Assembly (NCBI GenBank): GCA_020633725.1
Contig: JACKDC010000002.1
Coordinates: 1 to 64,000, forward strand
Length of the DNA: 64,000 nt
Direction of reading: 5' to 3'
DNA from: Candidatus Latescibacterota bacterium
Lineage (GTDB): Bacteria > Krumholzibacteriota > Krumholzibacteriia > JACNKJ01
The notes below the pieces were generated by a model. The model saw only the letters and a program-made list of their open reading frames with translations. It was not told where the DNA came from and ran no database searches. A program made the position numbers and the translations under genes. Shown piece by piece: positions 25,061 to 34,043 of this stretch. The number at the start of each line of letters is the position of its first letter. Position 1 is the stretch's first letter.

Positions 25061-25945
25061 TCAGGCGGTGGCCGCGTGGCGTGGCGCCGTGGTCGCGGCC
25101 GCTTCCAGCGCGGCGATGGCCCGGATGCCGGCGAGGCGGTGCTGGCCGCCGGGGTCGGGGACGTCCTCCAGGCCGGGAAAGCGCGGATCCGCCAGCATGG
25201 CCTCGAGGCTGCGGCCACGCGCGCGGTGCTCCGCGCAGCGCTGCCAGGTCTCCTCGAGGTAGACGCGCTGGCGGTCCAGGTCCGCGGCGGCGGCGAGCCC
25301 GCCGTGACCCGGCACCACGCGCGCGGGCGTGAGCCGCGCGAGCCGGGCGAGCGCGCGGGTCCAGGCGGGGACGTCCGCGTCGCCGAGGTAGGGGTAGCGC
25401 CCGCGGAAGAGCAGGTCGGCGGCGAAGAGGACGCCGTCGTCGGGCAGCCACATCACGCTGAGATCGGGGCTGTGGCCGCCGCAGTGCAGGAACTCCAGGC
25501 GGCGCTTGCCGAGGGTGAGGCGCCGTGCACGGCGGAAGACGTCATCGGGGGCCGTGACGCGAAGGTCGGTCAGGCGCTCCCGGCAGCGCGCGGCCTCGTC
25601 GGGGTGGGTCGCGGCGATCTCGGCGAGCCAGCGCTCGCGCGCCGCGGGCGACCACTCGTCCTCCGCGCAGCGCAGCATCAACTCCCGGCAGCGCCAGTGC
25701 CCGAGGATCGGTGAGTGTACAAGTTGATTGCCCCAGGTGTGGTCGGCGTGGAAGTGCGAGTTGAAGGTGAGCCGCAGGTCGGCCAGCACGACGCCGCGCG
25801 CGTCGAGCGCGGAGAGCAGCTCGAGGGCGCAGAAGGCGGTGTCCATGAGGACCCAGCCCTCGCCCGTCGCGATCAGTCCGAGGTTCGCGCCCTCCGCCGG
25901 GCGGATGCAGGCGTGAATCCCGGGTTCCAGCTCGTGCCAGTCCAT
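25061..25945 (-). CDS. MBL-fold metallo-hydrolase
   Basis: A 294-residue metallo-beta-lactamase-fold hydrolase. The zinc motif SHFHADHTWGN (HxHxDH) is clear; the third ligand is in CGGHSPDLSV, the bridging Asp in FAADLLF and the last His in VVPGHGG. No signal peptide. The start is the ATG at 25945 (MDWHELEPGI), preceded by GGTGAGGTGG. The arrangement resembles class B beta-lactamase-like and quinoprotein-relay MBL enzymes, but substrate cannot be assigned. Confidence 0.88.
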   Translation of the reverse strand: MDWHELEPGIHACIRPAEGANLGLIATGEGWVLMDTAFCALELLSALDARGVVLADLRLTFNSHFHADHTWGNQLVHSPILGHWRCRELMLRCAEDEWSPAARERWLAEIAATHPDEAARCRERLTDLRVTAPDDVFRRARRLTLGKRRLEFLHCGGHSPDLSVMWLPDDGVLFAADLLFRGRYPYLGDADVPAWTRALARLARLTPARVVPGHGGLAAAADLDRQRVYLEETWQRCAEHRARGRSLEAMLADPRFPGLEDVPDPGGQHRLAGIRAIAALEAAATTAPRHAATA

Positions 25946-26015
25946 GGCCACCTCACCCGGCCACCGCATTCCCCCCGCTCAAGCTTAGACCCATCGCGCG
26001 CCCATCACAAGGCGT

Positions 26016-27272
26016 TCAGCGCGCGGTCTTCTTGACGGCCTTCTTGGCAGCCTTCTTCGGGGCGGCCTTCTTGACGGCCTTCTTGGCAGCCGCCTTCGGG
26101 GTGGCCTTCTTGACGGCCTTCTTGGCAGCCTTCTTCGGGGCGGCTTTCTTGACGGCCTTCTTGGCAGCCGTCTTCGGGGTGGCCTTCTTGACGGCCTTCT
26201 TGGCAGCCGCCTTCGGGGTGGCCTTCTTGACGACCTTCTTGGCAGCCGCCTTCGGGGCGGCCTTCTTGGCCGTCTTCTTCTTGGCGGCCTTCTTCCGCGC
26301 AGCCTCCTCTGCCTCGCGGCGCGCCGCGGCCTCGACCTCCGCCAGTCGACGCTCCTCGGCCTTCTTCAGCTCCGCCAGCCGCACGGCCTCGCGCTTGCGC
26401 GTCTCGGCGCGTTTTCGCGCATCGGCCTTGGCCTTGGCGGCGGCCTTGGCCCTCGCGTCGGCGCGCGCCCGCGCCTTGGCCCGCAGCTTGGCCTCCGCCT
26501 TCGCCTTGGCCTCGGCCTTGGCCTTGGCTTCCGCCCGGGTCTTGGCCTCCGCCTTGGCTCTGGCCTGGGACTCGGCGCGACGTCGCTCGCGCTCCTCCGC
26601 GCGATGCTCCCGATGCTCCACGGTGCGCTCGATGTAGGCCTCGGCATCGGGTGTCTTGCAGCCCGTCTCGCCGTGGTCCACGTCAACCCGGCCGATCTTG
26701 CGCGCAACGTTGAGCGCGCGCGTGCGCAGACCCGGCCCGCGCAGGGCGATGGCGATCAGCGCCTGGTTCATGCTGTGGCGCACGCGGTTGGGCTTGCCGT
26801 GGATCTCCTGCTCGATCTCGCGGAGGCAGTCGCGGAAGTAGCTCTCGGGCGGACCCTCCGGCCGCATGGCGGCGATGGCCACCAGGTTCCACCCGGCCGC
26901 GGCCTTCCACTCGCTGGCCATGCCGCACCAGCGCTTCCGCTTGCTGTCGGCGGCGCGGGTGTGGCTGACGAGTCCCGACAGGGCGTCGGTGAGCACGTAG
27001 TTGTCCAGGTCGCCGGCCCAGGACTCGATCTCGGCGCTCGTGCACGCCGACGGATCCGCCACCATCGTGGCCAGCACCCGCGCGTCGTGATTGCCCGTCG
27101 CCCAGAGCGCGCGCGCGAGGTCTTGATCCTTGCCGATCCCGTGCGCGAGGCGGCCCAGCACCGCGTAGCTCACCCCGAACAGCTCTCCCTGCACGCCGTG
27201 CCGGGCGTAGACCTTGCGGTTCTGCGCCGTGCCGGCGGCCTTCAGCTCCCGCATGACGGCCTCGAAAGTCAT
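26016..27272 (-). CDS. AlkD-like DNA alkylation repair protein with long histone-H1-like tail
   Basis: A 418-residue protein. Residues 1 to about 215 are an AlkD-type HEAT-repeat DNA glycosylase domain (MTFEAVMRELKAAGTAQNRK, DLARALWATGNHDARVLATM, WAGDLDNYVLTD), a family removing N3/N7-alkylpurines. Residues about 217-335 are a highly charged helix of repeated AKAEAK units. The last 80 residues are near-perfect 13-residue repeats of the KKAVKKATPKAAA type, like the tail of histone H1 or bacterial HctB/Hc1 proteins, and should bind DNA non-specifically. ATG 27272 follows AAGGAG. It lies 20 nt after the HAD gene in one operon. Confidence 0.88.
   Translation of the reverse strand: MTFEAVMRELKAAGTAQNRKVYARHGVQGELFGVSYAVLGRLAHGIGKDQDLARALWATGNHDARVLATMVADPSACTSAEIESWAGDLDNYVLTDALSGLVSHTRAADSKRKRWCGMASEWKAAAGWNLVAIAAMRPEGPPESYFRDCLREIEQEIHGKPNRVRHSMNQALIAIALRGPGLRTRALNVARKIGRVDVDHGETGCKTPDAEAYIERTVEHREHRAEERERRRAESQARAKAEAKTRAEAKAKAEAKAKAEAKLRAKARARADARAKAAAKAKADARKRAETRKREAVRLAELKKAEERRLAEVEAAARREAEEAARKKAAKKKTAKKAAPKAAAKKVVKKATPKAAAKKAVKKATPKTAAKKAVKKAAPKKAAKKAVKKATPKAAAKKAVKKAAPKKAAKKAVKKTAR
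26034..26270 (-). repeat. 39-bp in-frame tandem repeat coding the H1-like tail
   Basis: About six copies of a 39-nt unit (13 codons), for example starting at 26034 and 26073. Each codes KKAVKKA(A/T)PK(A/K)AA; copies differ at one to three codons. The period being a multiple of three and the lack of unique spacers fit a coding repeat. Confidence 0.85.
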
Positions 27273-27292
27273 CGTCGCTCCTTTCCTCCGCC

Positions 27293-27979
27293 TCAGGCGA
27301 GGGTCGACAGCAGGGTCGGCAGCTCTGCGAGGCTGCCGATGCGGGGGACGTCCTCGGCCCCCACGCCGTTTCGATCCAGGAAGACGCCCCGCAGGCCGGC
27401 CCGTCGGGCCGCCCTGGCGTCGGTGTCCAGTCGATCGCCGATGTAGAGGCAGTCGGCGGGCGCGCGCCCCGCCAGGCGGCAGGCGTGCTCGAAGAGCGCC
27501 GCCGCGGGCTTGGCCACGCCGATGTCGCCGGAGATGGCCACCGTCGGCAGCCGGTCGGCGAGGCCCATGCGCTCGAGCTTGCGGCGCTGGGCGTCGCTGT
27601 CGCCGTTGCTGATCACGCCGAGCGCGTGGCCGTCGCCTTCGAGGGCGGCGAGGCAAGGGGCGACATCCGGATAGAGCCCCCAGGCCGCCTCGTAGCGCTC
27701 GAGGTAGTAGGCGAAGGCGGTGTCGGCGCCGGGATCGTCGACGGAGGACCCCGCCTCCACGAACAGCGCGCGCAGCCGGGCGCGGCGCTGCTCCGGCGTG
27801 CTGAGTTCGCCGGCGAGGAAGCGGTCCACGTACTCCTCTGCCAGGGCGTGCCAGCGCTCGACGAAGCGGTCCGGCGCCATGGCCGCCAGCGCGGGGTGGC
27901 GCTCGCGCAGGGCCAACGCCCCCGCGCGCTCCGCCGCCGCGTGGTCGAGCAGCGTGCCGTCGATGTCGAAGAAGATCAC
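27293..27979 (-). CDS. HAD-family hydrolase, phosphoglycolate-phosphatase/YjjG-like
   Basis: A 228-residue HAD phosphatase. Motif I is FFDIDGTLLD (nucleophile Asp), motif II SNGD, motif III K in VAKPAAALF, and motif IV LYIGDRLDTD. The helical cap lies between motifs I and II, placing it with subclass I enzymes such as nucleotidase YjjG or Gph. The GTG at 27979 overlaps the upstream stop (GTGA). The longer open frame is inside the alkyltransferase gene. Its position between two alkylation-damage genes suggests a role in clearing damaged nucleotides; that is inference. Confidence 0.88.
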   Translation of the reverse strand: MIFFDIDGTLLDHAAAERAGALALRERHPALAAMAPDRFVERWHALAEEYVDRFLAGELSTPEQRRARLRALFVEAGSSVDDPGADTAFAYYLERYEAAWGLYPDVAPCLAALEGDGHALGVISNGDSDAQRRKLERMGLADRLPTVAISGDIGVAKPAAALFEHACRLAGRAPADCLYIGDRLDTDARAARRAGLRGVFLDRNGVGAEDVPRIGSLAELPTLLSTLA

Positions 27980-28443
27980 GGGGTGCTCCCGCGTGGCCGC
28001 CACTGGAAGCGCTTCAGGTCCACGCGGCCCTCGCGGCTCAGCGCGACGCCCTCGCGCCGCAGCAGCCGGCGCTGTTCGTCGCCGCCGCTTCCCGGCAGGC
28101 TGCACTCGCCGCGCGCGTTGAGCACCCGGTGCCAGGGCAGCGCGCGGCCGGCCGGGGTCTTGTTGAGCGCGTAGCCCACCTGGCGCGCGTGGCCGGGCAG
28201 GCCCGCGAGGGCGGCGATCTGTCCGTAAGTGGCGACGCGGCCCGCGGGAATCCGCTTCACGACGGCGTAGATGCGCTCGTAGCTGGGATGACGGCGGGCG
28301 ACGGGCCGGGGCTTGGGCGCGCCGGCCAGCTCCGCCAGCAACTCCGCCTCGGCGCGCTCAGCCCCCTTGCGGGACGCCGCCGACGGCCGGGCCGCGGCGG
28401 GACCGGTCGGGGAGGAGGCCGTTCGGGTCCGACGCCGTATCAT
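27976..28443 (-). CDS. atl: Alkyltransferase-like protein (MGMT family, catalytic Cys replaced by Trp)
   Basis: A 155-residue protein of the O6-alkylguanine-DNA alkyltransferase fold: YAVVKRIPAGRVATYGQIAALAG, ARQVGYAL and then PWHRV where MGMT has PCHRV. Trp104 in place of Cys is the mark of ATL proteins, which bind O6-alkylguanine without reversing it and hand lesions to nucleotide-excision repair. The N-terminal 60 residues are basic and Ala/Ser/Arg-rich. The ATG at 28443 has no ribosome site; a TTG at 28479 in the same frame follows AAGGAGGAGG, so the protein may be 12 residues longer. First gene of the 28443-26016 operon. Confidence 0.88.
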   Translation of the reverse strand: MIRRRTRTASSPTGPAAARPSAASRKGAERAEAELLAELAGAPKPRPVARRHPSYERIYAVVKRIPAGRVATYGQIAALAGLPGHARQVGYALNKTPAGRALPWHRVLNARGECSLPGSGGDEQRRLLRREGVALSREGRVDLKRFQWRPRGSTP

Positions 28444-28482
28444 GGTCGCCAGTCTAGCGTTCCGGGGCCGACTTGCCAACCT

Positions 28483-28627
28483 CCTCCTTGTGCCGCCGAA
28501 AATGTGTCTCCCCCCGGGAGGGCCTCCGCCCTGGGAGCCTGCGCCTCACATCTTGGGTGTCCACGCCGTCGACAGCCCTAGATCTGGGCGTTGGTCGCGC
28601 AGCCACATTTTCGGCGGCACAAGGAGG
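28483..28627. repeat. 145-bp element with perfect 24-nt terminal inverted repeats (MITE-like)
   Basis: The 24 bases at 28483-28506 are the exact reverse complement of 28604-28627; the 97-bp centre shows no coding. Each arm contains a GCCGCCGAAAATGTG core and its outer end reads out as AAGGAGG, so it resembles a ribosome site pointing outward on both sides. It fills the space between the divergent ATL and homoaconitase genes. A short non-coding element with perfect terminal repeats is what a MITE or a REP-like palindrome looks like; an mRNA stem is the alternative. Confidence 0.7.
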
Positions 28628-28718
28628 GGGCCTGCCGCCATTGAATTTGCGACGACGCCGGTGCATCTTCAGCAGCGCTCGCCCGCCCCCAGGCACCCAC
28701 CTCCCGGAAAGGAACGCC

Positions 28719-30698
28719 ATGGCCGCCGCCCAGACTCTAGTGGAGAAGATCGCCCAGCGCTTCGCCGTCGGCCTTGCCCCCGGACAGGTGGTGCGCGCCG
28801 GCGACTTCCTCTCCATCAAGCCCGCGCACGTGATGACCCACGACAACACGGGCGCGGTGATCCCCAAGTTCGAGAGCATCGGTGCCTCGCGCATGGCGAA
28901 CCCCCGGCAGCCGGTCTTCACCCTGGACCACAACGTCCAGGACAGCAGCGAGAAGAACCTCGCCAAGTACGACGGCATCCGCGCCTTCGCGGCCCGCCAC
29001 GGCGTGGACTTCTATCCCGCGGGGCGCGGCATCGGCCACCAGATCATGTGCGAGGAGGGCTACGCCTGGCCCGGCACGCTGGTGGTGGCCTCGGATAGCC
29101 ACTCCAACATGTACGGCGGCCTGGGTTGCCTCGGCACGCCCATCGTGCGCACGGACGCCGCCGCCATCTGGGCGACGGGCCGCACCTGGTGGCAGGTGCC
29201 GCCGGTGGCGCGGGTCACGCTAGAGGGCAAGCTGCGGCCGGGCGTGACGGGCAAGGACGTCATCATCACCCTGGCGGGCTTCTTCAACGAGGACCAGGTG
29301 CTCAACCACGCGGTGGAGTTCACGGGGCCCGGCGTCGCGGCCCTGACGGTGGAGCAGCGCCTCAGCATCGCCAACATGACCACCGAGTGGGGCGCGCTGG
29401 CGGGCGTGTTCCCGGTGGACGCGGCGACGATCGCCTGGCTCAAGGCGCGGGCGGAGTTCGTCGCCGCGCGCGGTCTGGCGGGGGTGCCCTCGGACGCCGA
29501 CGGCACCGGCACCCACCCGCGGCTGAACGCCGCGCGCATCGCGGCTCTCGCGGCCGACATCCCCGCGGCCGACCCCGGCGCGCGCTACGCCGTGGAGCTG
29601 GGCCTAGATCTCGACAGCGTCGAGCCCTACGTCTCCGGCCCGCACCACGTGAAGGTGATGACGCCGGTGAGCGCCTTCGCGAAGAAGCCGCTCAAGATCG
29701 ACAAGGCCTACCTCGTCTCCTGCGTGAACAGCCGCGTGGAGGATCTCGCCGAGGCGGCGCAGGTCGTCCGCGGCAAGCGCGTGGCCGACGGCGTCGAGTT
29801 CTACGTCGCGGCGGCGAGCAGCGAGGTGCAGGCCGAGTCCGAGCGCCGCGGCGACTGGCAGGCGCTCGTGGACGCCGGCGCCAGAGTGCTGCCGCCCGGC
29901 TGCGGCCCTTGCATCGGCCTGGGCGTCGGCCTGCTGGAGGACGGCGAGGTGGGCATCAGCGCCACCAACCGCAACTTCAAGGGTCGGATGGGCTCGCGCG
30001 AGGCGTCGGCCTACCTGGCCAGCCCGGCGGTGGTGGCCGCCAGCGCGCTGGCGGGGCAGGTCGCCATGCCCCCCGGCCTGGATTTCGCCGGCGCCGCGCC
30101 CGTGGGCACGCTGACCGCGCCGCCGGCACAGGATCCGGAACCCGTGGACGTCCCCGTGCTCGACGGCTTCCCCGCCCGCATCGAGGGCGAGCTGCTCTGG
30201 TGCGCCGCCGACAACCTGAACACGGACGGCATCTACCCCGGCAAGTACACCTACCAGGACGACATCACCCCGGAGCAGCAGGCGGCCGTCGCCATGGAGA
30301 ACTACGACCCCGCCTTTCAGCAGCTCGCCGAGGAGGGAGATCTGCTGGTCGGGGGGTTCAACTTCGGCACGGGCTCGAGCCGCGAGCAGGCCGCCACGGC
30401 GCTGAAGTACCGCGGCATCCGCCTCGTGCTGGCGGGCTCGTTCAGCGAGACCTACAAGCGCAACGCGCTCAACAACGGCTTCCTGGTGCTGGACGCGCCG
30501 CAGCTCGCCCGCGACCTGCGCGCGCGCTTCGGCGCGGAGAAGCCCACCCAGCGCACGGGCCTCAAAGCAGTGCTCGACGTCGCCCGCTCCACGCTCGAGG
30601 TGGAGGGCCAGCCCTATGCGCTGGGGCCGATCGGTCCCGCGGCCCAGGAGCTGGTTCTGGCCGGCGGACTGGAGGAGTGGGTGAAGGCGCGGCTGTAG
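28719..30698 (+). CDS. Single-chain homoaconitase of fungal Lys4 type
   Basis: A 659-residue aconitase-superfamily enzyme with both the large (residues 1 to about 470) and swivelling small (about 490-659) domains in one chain. The [4Fe-4S] ligands are Cys335 in SCVNSR and Cys395/Cys398 in GCGPC. Long blocks match what I remember of yeast homoaconitase (GRGIGHQIM, ASDSHSNMYGG, GTPIVRTDAAAIWATG, SGFNFGTGSSREQAATAL-like, GGLEEWVKARL). Homoaconitase hydrates cis-homoaconitate in alpha-aminoadipate lysine biosynthesis. Other pathway genes are not in the window, so a different 2-alkylmalate substrate is possible. ATG 28719 follows AAAGGAA. Confidence 0.85.
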   Translation: MAAAQTLVEKIAQRFAVGLAPGQVVRAGDFLSIKPAHVMTHDNTGAVIPKFESIGASRMANPRQPVFTLDHNVQDSSEKNLAKYDGIRAFAARHGVDFYPAGRGIGHQIMCEEGYAWPGTLVVASDSHSNMYGGLGCLGTPIVRTDAAAIWATGRTWWQVPPVARVTLEGKLRPGVTGKDVIITLAGFFNEDQVLNHAVEFTGPGVAALTVEQRLSIANMTTEWGALAGVFPVDAATIAWLKARAEFVAARGLAGVPSDADGTGTHPRLNAARIAALAADIPAADPGARYAVELGLDLDSVEPYVSGPHHVKVMTPVSAFAKKPLKIDKAYLVSCVNSRVEDLAEAAQVVRGKRVADGVEFYVAAASSEVQAESERRGDWQALVDAGARVLPPGCGPCIGLGVGLLEDGEVGISATNRNFKGRMGSREASAYLASPAVVAASALAGQVAMPPGLDFAGAAPVGTLTAPPAQDPEPVDVPVLDGFPARIEGELLWCAADNLNTDGIYPGKYTYQDDITPEQQAAVAMENYDPAFQQLAEEGDLLVGGFNFGTGSSREQAATALKYRGIRLVLAGSFSETYKRNALNNGFLVLDAPQLARDLRARFGAEKPTQRTGLKAVLDVARSTLEVEGQPYALGPIGPAAQELVLAGGLEEWVKARL

Positions 30699-30700
30699 CC

Positions 30701-31036
30701 GTGTCCCCGCTGCGCGTCTTCTACGACGGCGGCTGCCCCCGCTGCGCGGCCCTGGCCGCGCGCGAGCGGGAGCGGGGTGGGGACGTCCACTGGCTCGATC
30801 TCACACGGAGCGCCGCCGAGTTGAGCGCCGCGGGCATCGATCCCGGCGCCGCCCTCGAGCGCCTTCACGCCGTGGACGAGACCGGCCGCGTCACGCACGG
30901 CGCGGCCGCGCTGGCCACGGCCTGGGAGCGCATCCCCGGGCGGCGCTGGCTCGCGCCGCTGCTGCGATTGCCGCTGCTCCGCGGCCTCGCCGAACGGGCC
31001 TACGATCTGGTGGCGCGGCGGCGGCGACGGGCGTAG
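30701..31036 (+). CDS. DCC-type thiol-disulfide oxidoreductase (DUF393)
   Basis: A 111-residue protein with the family signature VFYDGGCPRCAAL (DGxCPxC) at the N-terminus, then WLDLTRSAAEL and a basic C-terminus. GTG start 2 nt after the homoaconitase stop, so it is probably co-transcribed. The family is small, thioredoxin-like and of unknown partner. A redox role for the iron-sulfur enzyme upstream is possible but unsupported. Confidence 0.82.
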   Translation: MSPLRVFYDGGCPRCAALAARERERGGDVHWLDLTRSAAELSAAGIDPGAALERLHAVDETGRVTHGAAALATAWERIPGRRWLAPLLRLPLLRGLAERAYDLVARRRRRA

Positions 31037-31066
31037 TGCCCAGGGAACCGGGGAGCCCGGGCGGAG

Positions 31067-31095
31067 TTGACCGAGGACCTCCGTCCCCGTATCCT
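31067..31095 (+). promoter_or_regulatory. Putative sigma-70-type promoter of the moxR gene
   Basis: TTGACC (31067-31072), 17-nt spacer, TATCCT (31090-31095), 30 nt before the GTG at 31125. The -35 matches 5 of 6. Confidence 0.55.
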
Positions 31096-31124
31096 CCCCG
31101 TCGACCCCACGCAAGGAGCCGCCC

Positions 31125-32117
<993 letters not shown>

Positions 32118-32148
32118 TCCCTCCCGTTCCGCAGCGAGAAGGAGTGCC

Positions 32149-32652
32149 ATGTACCGCAGGCTTGACGACTTCGTCCACGGCTTCACCGCCCAGCGCGAGG
32201 CCACCGAGAAGATCTTCGAGGCCCTGACCGACGAGTCCCTCGACCAGCGCGTGACCGACGGCCATCGCAGCCTCGGCGAGCTGGCCTGGCACATCGTGGT
32301 GTCGATCCCCGAGATGATGCAGCGCACCGGGCTGCCGCTGAGCGCGGTGGATCCCGAGTCGATGCCGCCGGCCGGCGCGGAGGCGATCCGCGGGGCCTAC
32401 GCGGCCGTCACCGGCGAGCTCGAGGACGCGATCAGCGAGCAGTGGGACGACGACACGCTCGAAGAGCTCGACGACATGTACGGCCAGCAGTGGCCGCGCG
32501 GGCTGACCCTCTCGATCCTCCTCAACCACGAGATCCATCACCGCGCGCAGATGACCGTGCTCATGCGCCAGGCGGGCCTGCAGGTGCCGGGGGTCTTCGG
32601 GCCGAGCAAGGAGGAGTGGGGCGAGTTCGGGATGAACGCCCCGGCGTACTGA
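32149..32652 (+). CDS. DinB/YfiT-like four-helix putative metalloenzyme
   Basis: A 167-residue DinB-superfamily protein. The three metal-ligand histidines are visible: AWHIVV in the second helix and NHEIHHRAQM in the last third. DinB-fold proteins bind Ni/Zn and include thiol transferases such as bacillithiol S-transferase. The ATG follows AGAAGGAG. It is 31 nt downstream of moxR and may share its transcript. Confidence 0.85.
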   Translation: MYRRLDDFVHGFTAQREATEKIFEALTDESLDQRVTDGHRSLGELAWHIVVSIPEMMQRTGLPLSAVDPESMPPAGAEAIRGAYAAVTGELEDAISEQWDDDTLEELDDMYGQQWPRGLTLSILLNHEIHHRAQMTVLMRQAGLQVPGVFGPSKEEWGEFGMNAPAY

Positions 32653-32689
32653 CGCGTTCGCGCCCAACCGCTCCGCAGCGGACGCGCGC

Positions 32690-33982
32690 TCAGGCCTCGT
32701 GTGCCTGGCGCGCGTTCTTGCGTACGCGCAGCGCGTAGAGCGCCAGGAGCAGCAGATTCGACGCGTAGGCGGCGAGCAGCGCGCCACGCCAGCCGTGCCG
32801 GGGGATCAGCCATGCGTTGAGCCCGAAGTTGCAGGCCACGGCGACGATCAGGCTGAAGCTGCGGTAGGCGAAGAAGTCCGCCCCGGTGAGGGCGTCGCCA
32901 AGCGGCTGGTAGAGCGCGAGCAGGATCAGCAGCCAGACCCCGCGGCGGAGAACGTCCGCCACCTCGGTGAACTCGGGGCCGAGCACCGTCTGGATCAGCG
33001 GAGCCGCCAGGAAGATGAGCAGCGCGACCGAAAGCGCATAGGCCATCCCCAGGGGCGCGGTCCGGCGCCAGATCTGCAGGCCATCCTTCAGCGAGCGCCC
33101 GCCTTCCTGGAACAGCCTGGGCAGGAGCGCAACGAGCAGCGACTGCAGCGGGATGAACGCGAACATCACGACGCGCATGGCGGCGCCGTACTGCGCGGCC
33201 GCGGTGAGGCCGAAGAGGGCCGGGAGCATCATCTTGTCGAGGCCCAGCAGGAGGCTGCGGCCGGAGGCGGCGAGCGAGACGTGGATGCCGTCGCGCGCGA
33301 TGGCGCGCAGTTCCGCGATCCGCCGCGGCAGGACCGGCCGCCCCCAGTGCCGCGCGTAGACGGCCAGCGCCCAGGTCAGGGTCAGCATCGAGCCCGCGAA
33401 GTAGGCGTAGGAGAAGCGCGCGAGGTCGAGTCCCGCGACGAACTGCACTGCCGCCATGATGCCCAGCCGCAGCACGCTCAGCAGCGCCAGGATGACGGCC
33501 ACGCGCCCGAGCCGCTCCTCGCCCTGCTGCACCCCGTTGAGGACCTGGATGACGCCGAAGCCGACGAGCTCCGCGGTCGCGAACAGGAAGAGCGGCAGGC
33601 GGGGGAAGTCGATCCCGAGCAGGCGGGGCGCGACGAAGGCGAGCAGCAGAGACGCCAGCAGCCCCAGCGTCACGGTGATCGCGAGCCCGGCGCCCCAGTG
33701 CCGCGCGCGCTGCTCGGGCGATCTGGCGACGCCCCGCAGCACCAGCAGCGGCGTCCCGAGACAGGTGAAGGGGTAGATGGAGACGAAGAGCGCCAGGAGC
33801 GCCGTCACCTTGCTGTAGGAGTCCGCGCCCAGGCTGCGCGTCAGCAGCACGAGGTAGAGCGACTGCGAGATCAGCCGTACCGACTGTCCGCTCAGAAGGT
33901 GCAGCGCCCCCCGCAGAACGGGCCGAAGGCTGCCCTCGGCGCCGCCAGAGCCGGTCGCTTCGCTGTCGAACATGCGGGTCAT
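32690..33982 (-). CDS. Polysaccharide flippase, Wzx/MATE-like membrane protein
   Basis: A 430-residue integral membrane protein with about 12-14 hydrophobic helices (YLVLLTRSLGADSYSKVTALL, LLASLLLAFVAPRLLG, and a C-terminal LLLALYALRV). The layout and the LTRSLGADSYSK segment match oligosaccharide flippases of the MOP superfamily, which move undecaprenyl-linked glycans across the inner membrane. No glycosyltransferase is nearby, so substrate is open. The ATG at 33982 is preferred; the frame extends upstream to 34099. Confidence 0.85.
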   Translation of the reverse strand: MTRMFDSEATGSGGAEGSLRPVLRGALHLLSGQSVRLISQSLYLVLLTRSLGADSYSKVTALLALFVSIYPFTCLGTPLLVLRGVARSPEQRARHWGAGLAITVTLGLLASLLLAFVAPRLLGIDFPRLPLFLFATAELVGFGVIQVLNGVQQGEERLGRVAVILALLSVLRLGIMAAVQFVAGLDLARFSYAYFAGSMLTLTWALAVYARHWGRPVLPRRIAELRAIARDGIHVSLAASGRSLLLGLDKMMLPALFGLTAAAQYGAAMRVVMFAFIPLQSLLVALLPRLFQEGGRSLKDGLQIWRRTAPLGMAYALSVALLIFLAAPLIQTVLGPEFTEVADVLRRGVWLLILLALYQPLGDALTGADFFAYRSFSLIVAVACNFGLNAWLIPRHGWRGALLAAYASNLLLLALYALRVRKNARQAHEA

Positions 33983-34043
33983 TATCGAAGTGGCTTTCCC
34001 GGCGCGCAAGCGAAATGCTGGGCCGCTTCGCCGCGCCGCGCGC

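Noticed and set aside
26034..26270. Possible CRISPR-like array
   Set aside because: The 39-nt units are contiguous, in frame and lack unique spacers; they code the Lys/Ala tail.
28483..28627. Rho-independent terminator
   Set aside because: The arms are separated by 97 nt, no T-tract follows, and the element sits between divergent starts where no transcript ends.
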